From Protofrankia sp963555925 (GTDB taxonomy: Bacteria; Actinomycetota; Actinomycetes; Frankiales; Frankiaceae), in NCBI GenBank assembly GCA_963555925.1, contig CAUVXJ010000107.1, positions 16,403 through 80,402 on the forward strand: a DNA stretch of 64,000 nucleotides. Reading direction: 5' to 3'. The notes beneath the pieces were generated by a model. That model was not told the origin of the DNA. It was given only the letters and a program-made list of their open reading frames with translations, and made no database searches. Of the stretch, positions 61,417-64,000 are shown one piece after another (position 1 is the stretch's first letter; every line of letters starts with the position of its first letter). Both the position numbers and the translations under genes were made by a program.

Positions 61417-64000
61417 GTGACTCAGCTGAGCGCAGCCCAGCCCGTGGACGCTGCTTTGCGCGCCTGGGCGGTCGCCCATGCTCGCACCGTGGGCCGCACC
61501 GGTGATCCGTCGGGGGCGGCACTTCAGCCTGACGATGCACTGCCGGCCGGGCCGGCCGGCCGGCTGGTGGTCACCGCACGGGACCGGCGCACCCTGACTG
61601 GCCACACCGGAGAGATCAACTCGGTGGCGTGGGCGACCGGTCCGGATGGCCGGCTGCTGCTGGCGTCGGGCAGCGACGACCGGACGGTGCGGGTGTGGGA
61701 TCCGACCACCGGCGCCACCCTGCACACCCTGACCGGCCACACCGGCTTGGTCTTGTCGGTGGCGTGGGCGACCGGCCCCGACGGCCGGCTACTGCTGGCG
61801 TCGGGCAGCGACGACCGGACGGTGCGGATCTGGGATCCGACCACCGGCGCCACCCTGCACACCCTGACCGGCCACACCGGCTTGGTCTTGTCGGTGGCGT
61901 GGGCGACCGGCCCCGACGGCCGGCTACTGCTGGCGTCGGGCAGCGACGACCGGACGGTGCGGATCTGGGATCCGCTCACCGGCCACATCCTGCAGACCCT
62001 GACCGGTCACACCGACTGGGTCTGGTCGGTGGGGTGGGCGACCGGTCCGGATGGCCGGCTGCTGCTGGCGTCGGGCAGCACCGACGCCACGGTGCGGATC
62101 TGGGATCCGAGCACCGGTGCCACCTCGAACACGCTGACCGGTCACACCGGCGGGGTCTGGTCGGTGGGGTGGGCGGCCGGCCCCGATGGCCGGCTGCTGC
62201 TGGCCTCCGGCAGCCGCGACGGCACGGTGCGGATCTGGGATCCGCTCACCGGCCACACTCTGCGCACCCTGACCGGCCACACCAACGGGGTCCGGTCGGT
62301 GGGGTGGGCGGCCGGTCCCGATGGCCGGCTGCTGCTGGCCTCGGGCAGCACCGACGACACGGTGCGGATCTGGGACCCGACCACCGGCCACACCCTGCAC
62401 ACCCTGACCGGCCACACCGGCCCGGTCTCGTCGGTGGCGTGGGCGACCGGCCCCGACGGCCGGCTACTCCTCGCCACCGGCAGCGACGACGCGACGGTGC
62501 GGATCTGGGACCCGACCACCGGCCACACCCTGCACACCCTGACCGGCCACACCGGCCTGGTCTGGTCGGTGGGGTGGGCGACCGGCCCCGACGGCCGGCT
62601 ACTCCTCGCCACCGGCAGCGCCGACCACACGGTGCGTATCTGGGATGTTGAGGTCACCTCCTCGCCACCAGCCGTCGCCGTCACCGCAGGTAACAAGTCT
62701 GCCGTGGTGAAAGTCGGGCTGGGTCCGCGGTCGCGGGAGCCGTGGGGGCCGGGTGACGTCGTGGTCGCCGAACCGCCGGCCACCCTGACCGGCCACACTG
62801 GAGAGATCAACTCGGTGGGGTGGGCGGCCGGCCCGGATGGCCGGCTGCTGCTGGCGTCGGGCAGCTACGACGCGACGGTGCGGATCTGGGATCCGCTCAC
62901 CGGCCACATCCTGCAGACCCTGACCGGCCCCACCGGCGGGGTCGAGTCGGTGGCGTGGGCGACCGGCCCCGACGGCCGGCTGCTGCTGGCCTCGGGCAGC
63001 ACCGACGACACGGTGCGGATCTGGGATCCGACCACCGGCCACACCCTGCACACCCTGACCGGCCACACCGGCCCGGTCTCGTCGGTGGCGTGGGCGACCG
63101 GCCCCGACGGCCGGCTGCGCCTCGCCTCGGGCAGCTACGACGAGACGGTGCGGATCTGGGATCCGATCACCGGTCACATCCTGCACACCCTGACCGGCCA
63201 CACCGACCAGGTCTGGTCGGTGGCGTGGACGGCCGGCCCCGACGGCCGGCTCCTGCTGGCCTCGGGCAGCTACGACGAGACGGTGCGGATCTGGGATCCG
63301 ACCACCGGTGCCATCCTGCAGACCCTGACCGGCCACGCCGGCCCGGTCTGGTCGGTGGCGTGGGCGACCGGTCCCGACGGCCGGCTGCTGCTGGCCTCGG
63401 GCAGCTACGACCGGACGGTGCGGATCTGGGATCCGATCACCGGCAACATCCTGCACACCCTGACCGGTCACACCGGCTGGGTCTTCTCGGTGGGGTGGGC
63501 GGCCGGCCCCGACGGCCGGCTGCTGCTGGCCTCCGGCAGCACCGACGCGACGGTGCGGATCTGGGATCCGAGCACCGGCACCATCCTGCACACCCTGACC
63601 GGCCACACCGACACGGTCTGGTCGGTGGGGTGGGTGACCAGCCCCGATGGCCGGCTGCTACTGGCCTCGGGCAGCCGCGACGCCACCGTGCGGATCTGGA
63701 CGGTGATCATCCCGCCGCAGCCGGACACAGCCGCCACGGCTGATCCGGCCCCGCGACGGTGGCACACCGCAGCGGCCGGGCTACTCCAGCTCGGCGCGGG
63801 GGGATTATGGCCACCGCTGTCCCTCGTCCACGACCTGATAGCCCTCACCAGCCCGACAGAGCACACAGACCACGCGGACGACCCGGACAGCATGCTGTGC
63901 GACCCCCGGCTGCACACGTTGGCCGACCATCCCGGGATCCACCGGCTGCGCGCGCTGGCCTGGCCACCGCCCGCCCGGGTCGGGTTCGCCGCCCTACTGA
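61417..64000 (+). CDS. WD40-repeat protein with fifteen near-identical repeats (3' end outside window)
   Basis: At least 861 aa; the frame is still open at 64000. Start GTG 61417 or 61372 (an in-frame stop lies at 61339). After ~55 residues come eight WD repeats of exactly 135 bp (61591-62650), a ~45-aa linker (SSPPAVAVTAGNKSAVV onward), then seven more with the same period (62782-63700), enough for two propellers. The consensus is LTGHTxxVxSVAWATGPDGR, then LLLASGSxDxTVRIWDPTTG. Variation is concentrated at five positions marked x. After the propellers comes a non-repeat part (WHTAAAGLLQLGAGGLWPPL, LHTLADHPGIHRLRALAWPP) that may begin an effector or association domain. No signal peptide or kinase/NTPase motif is visible within the window. 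Confidence 0.93.
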   Translation, partial: MTQLSAAQPVDAALRAWAVAHARTVGRTGDPSGAALQPDDALPAGPAGRLVVTARDRRTLTGHTGEINSVAWATGPDGRLLLASGSDDRTVRVWDPTTGATLHTLTGHTGLVLSVAWATGPDGRLLLASGSDDRTVRIWDPTTGATLHTLTGHTGLVLSVAWATGPDGRLLLASGSDDRTVRIWDPLTGHILQTLTGHTDWVWSVGWATGPDGRLLLASGSTDATVRIWDPSTGATSNTLTGHTGGVWSVGWAAGPDGRLLLASGSRDGTVRIWDPLTGHTLRTLTGHTNGVRSVGWAAGPDGRLLLASGSTDDTVRIWDPTTGHTLHTLTGHTGPVSSVAWATGPDGRLLLATGSDDATVRIWDPTTGHTLHTLTGHTGLVWSVGWATGPDGRLLLATGSADHTVRIWDVEVTSSPPAVAVTAGNKSAVVKVGLGPRSREPWGPGDVVVAEPPATLTGHTGEINSVGWAAGPDGRLLLASGSYDATVRIWDPLTGHILQTLTGPTGGVESVAWATGPDGRLLLASGSTDDTVRIWDPTTGHTLHTLTGHTGPVSSVAWATGPDGRLRLASGSYDETVRIWDPITGHILHTLTGHTDQVWSVAWTAGPDGRLLLASGSYDETVRIWDPTTGAILQTLTGHAGPVWSVAWATGPDGRLLLASGSYDRTVRIWDPITGNILHTLTGHTGWVFSVGWAAGPDGRLLLASGSTDATVRIWDPSTGTILHTLTGHTDTVWSVGWVTSPDGRLLLASGSRDATVRIWTVIIPPQPDTAATADPAPRRWHTAAAGLLQLGAGGLWPPLSLVHDLIALTSPTEHTDHADDPDSMLCDPRLHTLADHPGIHRLRALAWPPPARVGFAALL

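Noticed and set aside
61629..63743. Long plus-strand frames rich in RHPAHPDRPHRLG-type repeats, and minus-strand repeat frames
   Set aside because: They are other-frame and antisense shadows of the WD40 coding repeats. The LTGHT/TVRIWDP frame matches a real fold and is open throughout.

Overview
The window is high-GC DNA from a filamentous actinomycete, most likely Frankia or a close relative. The clues are the gyrB-gyrA-DUF3566-tRNA-Ile order next to the chromosomal origin, frequent GTG starts, MmyB-type HTH regulators, a DUF6247 gene, and abundant CoA-transferases, acyl-CoA dehydrogenases and 'SVDDHIIEP' amidohydrolases. The genus is an inference. Two runs of N (23120-23473 and 24249-24963) show that this is draft sequence.

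Layout. 1-5961 is the conserved origin-proximal core: gyrB (5' end cut off), gyrA, a DUF3566 membrane protein with a very long Ala/Pro/Ser-rich N-terminus, and tRNA-Ile(GAT). A 35-bp copy of the tRNA 3' end recurs at 7386-7420. Together with the tRNA it brackets a 1.4-kb islet carrying only a ribbon-helix-helix antitoxin and a PIN toxin. 7.4-19.6 kb is a patchwork of accessory genes and wreckage: a RelE-like remnant, an aminoglycoside-phosphotransferase-like kinase, cupins, an amidohydrolase behind an (AACG)n microsatellite, a fused electron-transfer flavoprotein, a decayed IS256 transposase, two MmyB-family regulators, an alpha/beta-hydrolase fragment, a DUF6247/RelE toxin-antitoxin pair, and 104-bp tandem repeats.

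19.6-60.5 kb is one large catabolic region in alternating-strand blocks. It holds three family III CoA-transferases (two of them fused double-domain proteins), an AMP-forming acyl-CoA ligase, four acyl-CoA dehydrogenase-type proteins, two enoyl-CoA hydratases, a MaoC/FAS1-like dehydratase, three aldehyde dehydrogenases, two zinc alcohol dehydrogenases, a mycofactocin-type SDR, a cytochrome P450, three paralogous amidohydrolases, and a Liv-type ABC importer (lipoprotein, LivF, and a LivH-LivM-LivG triple fusion). It also holds a tandem cytosolic periplasmic-binding-like protein, an Ltp2-like thiolase with its DUF35 partner, and TetR and LysR regulators. Together these suggest uptake of a hydrophobic or aromatic/terpenoid-like carboxylate or alcohol, P450 hydroxylation, oxidation to the acid, CoA activation, beta-oxidation and retro-aldol or thiolytic cleavage. 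The substrate cannot be read from the sequence.

60.5-64.0 kb holds a GNAT acetyltransferase and the start of a large WD40 protein that runs off the window. Its fifteen 45-residue repeats are nearly identical except at a few face positions, the pattern of a recently amplified, diversifying recognition propeller.

The most unusual items are the hypervariable WD40 array, the tRNA-flanked toxin-antitoxin islet without an integrase, the signal-less double periplasmic-binding protein, the shared operator-like palindrome in front of two cupin loci, and the nested inverted repeat in front of an amidohydrolase operon.
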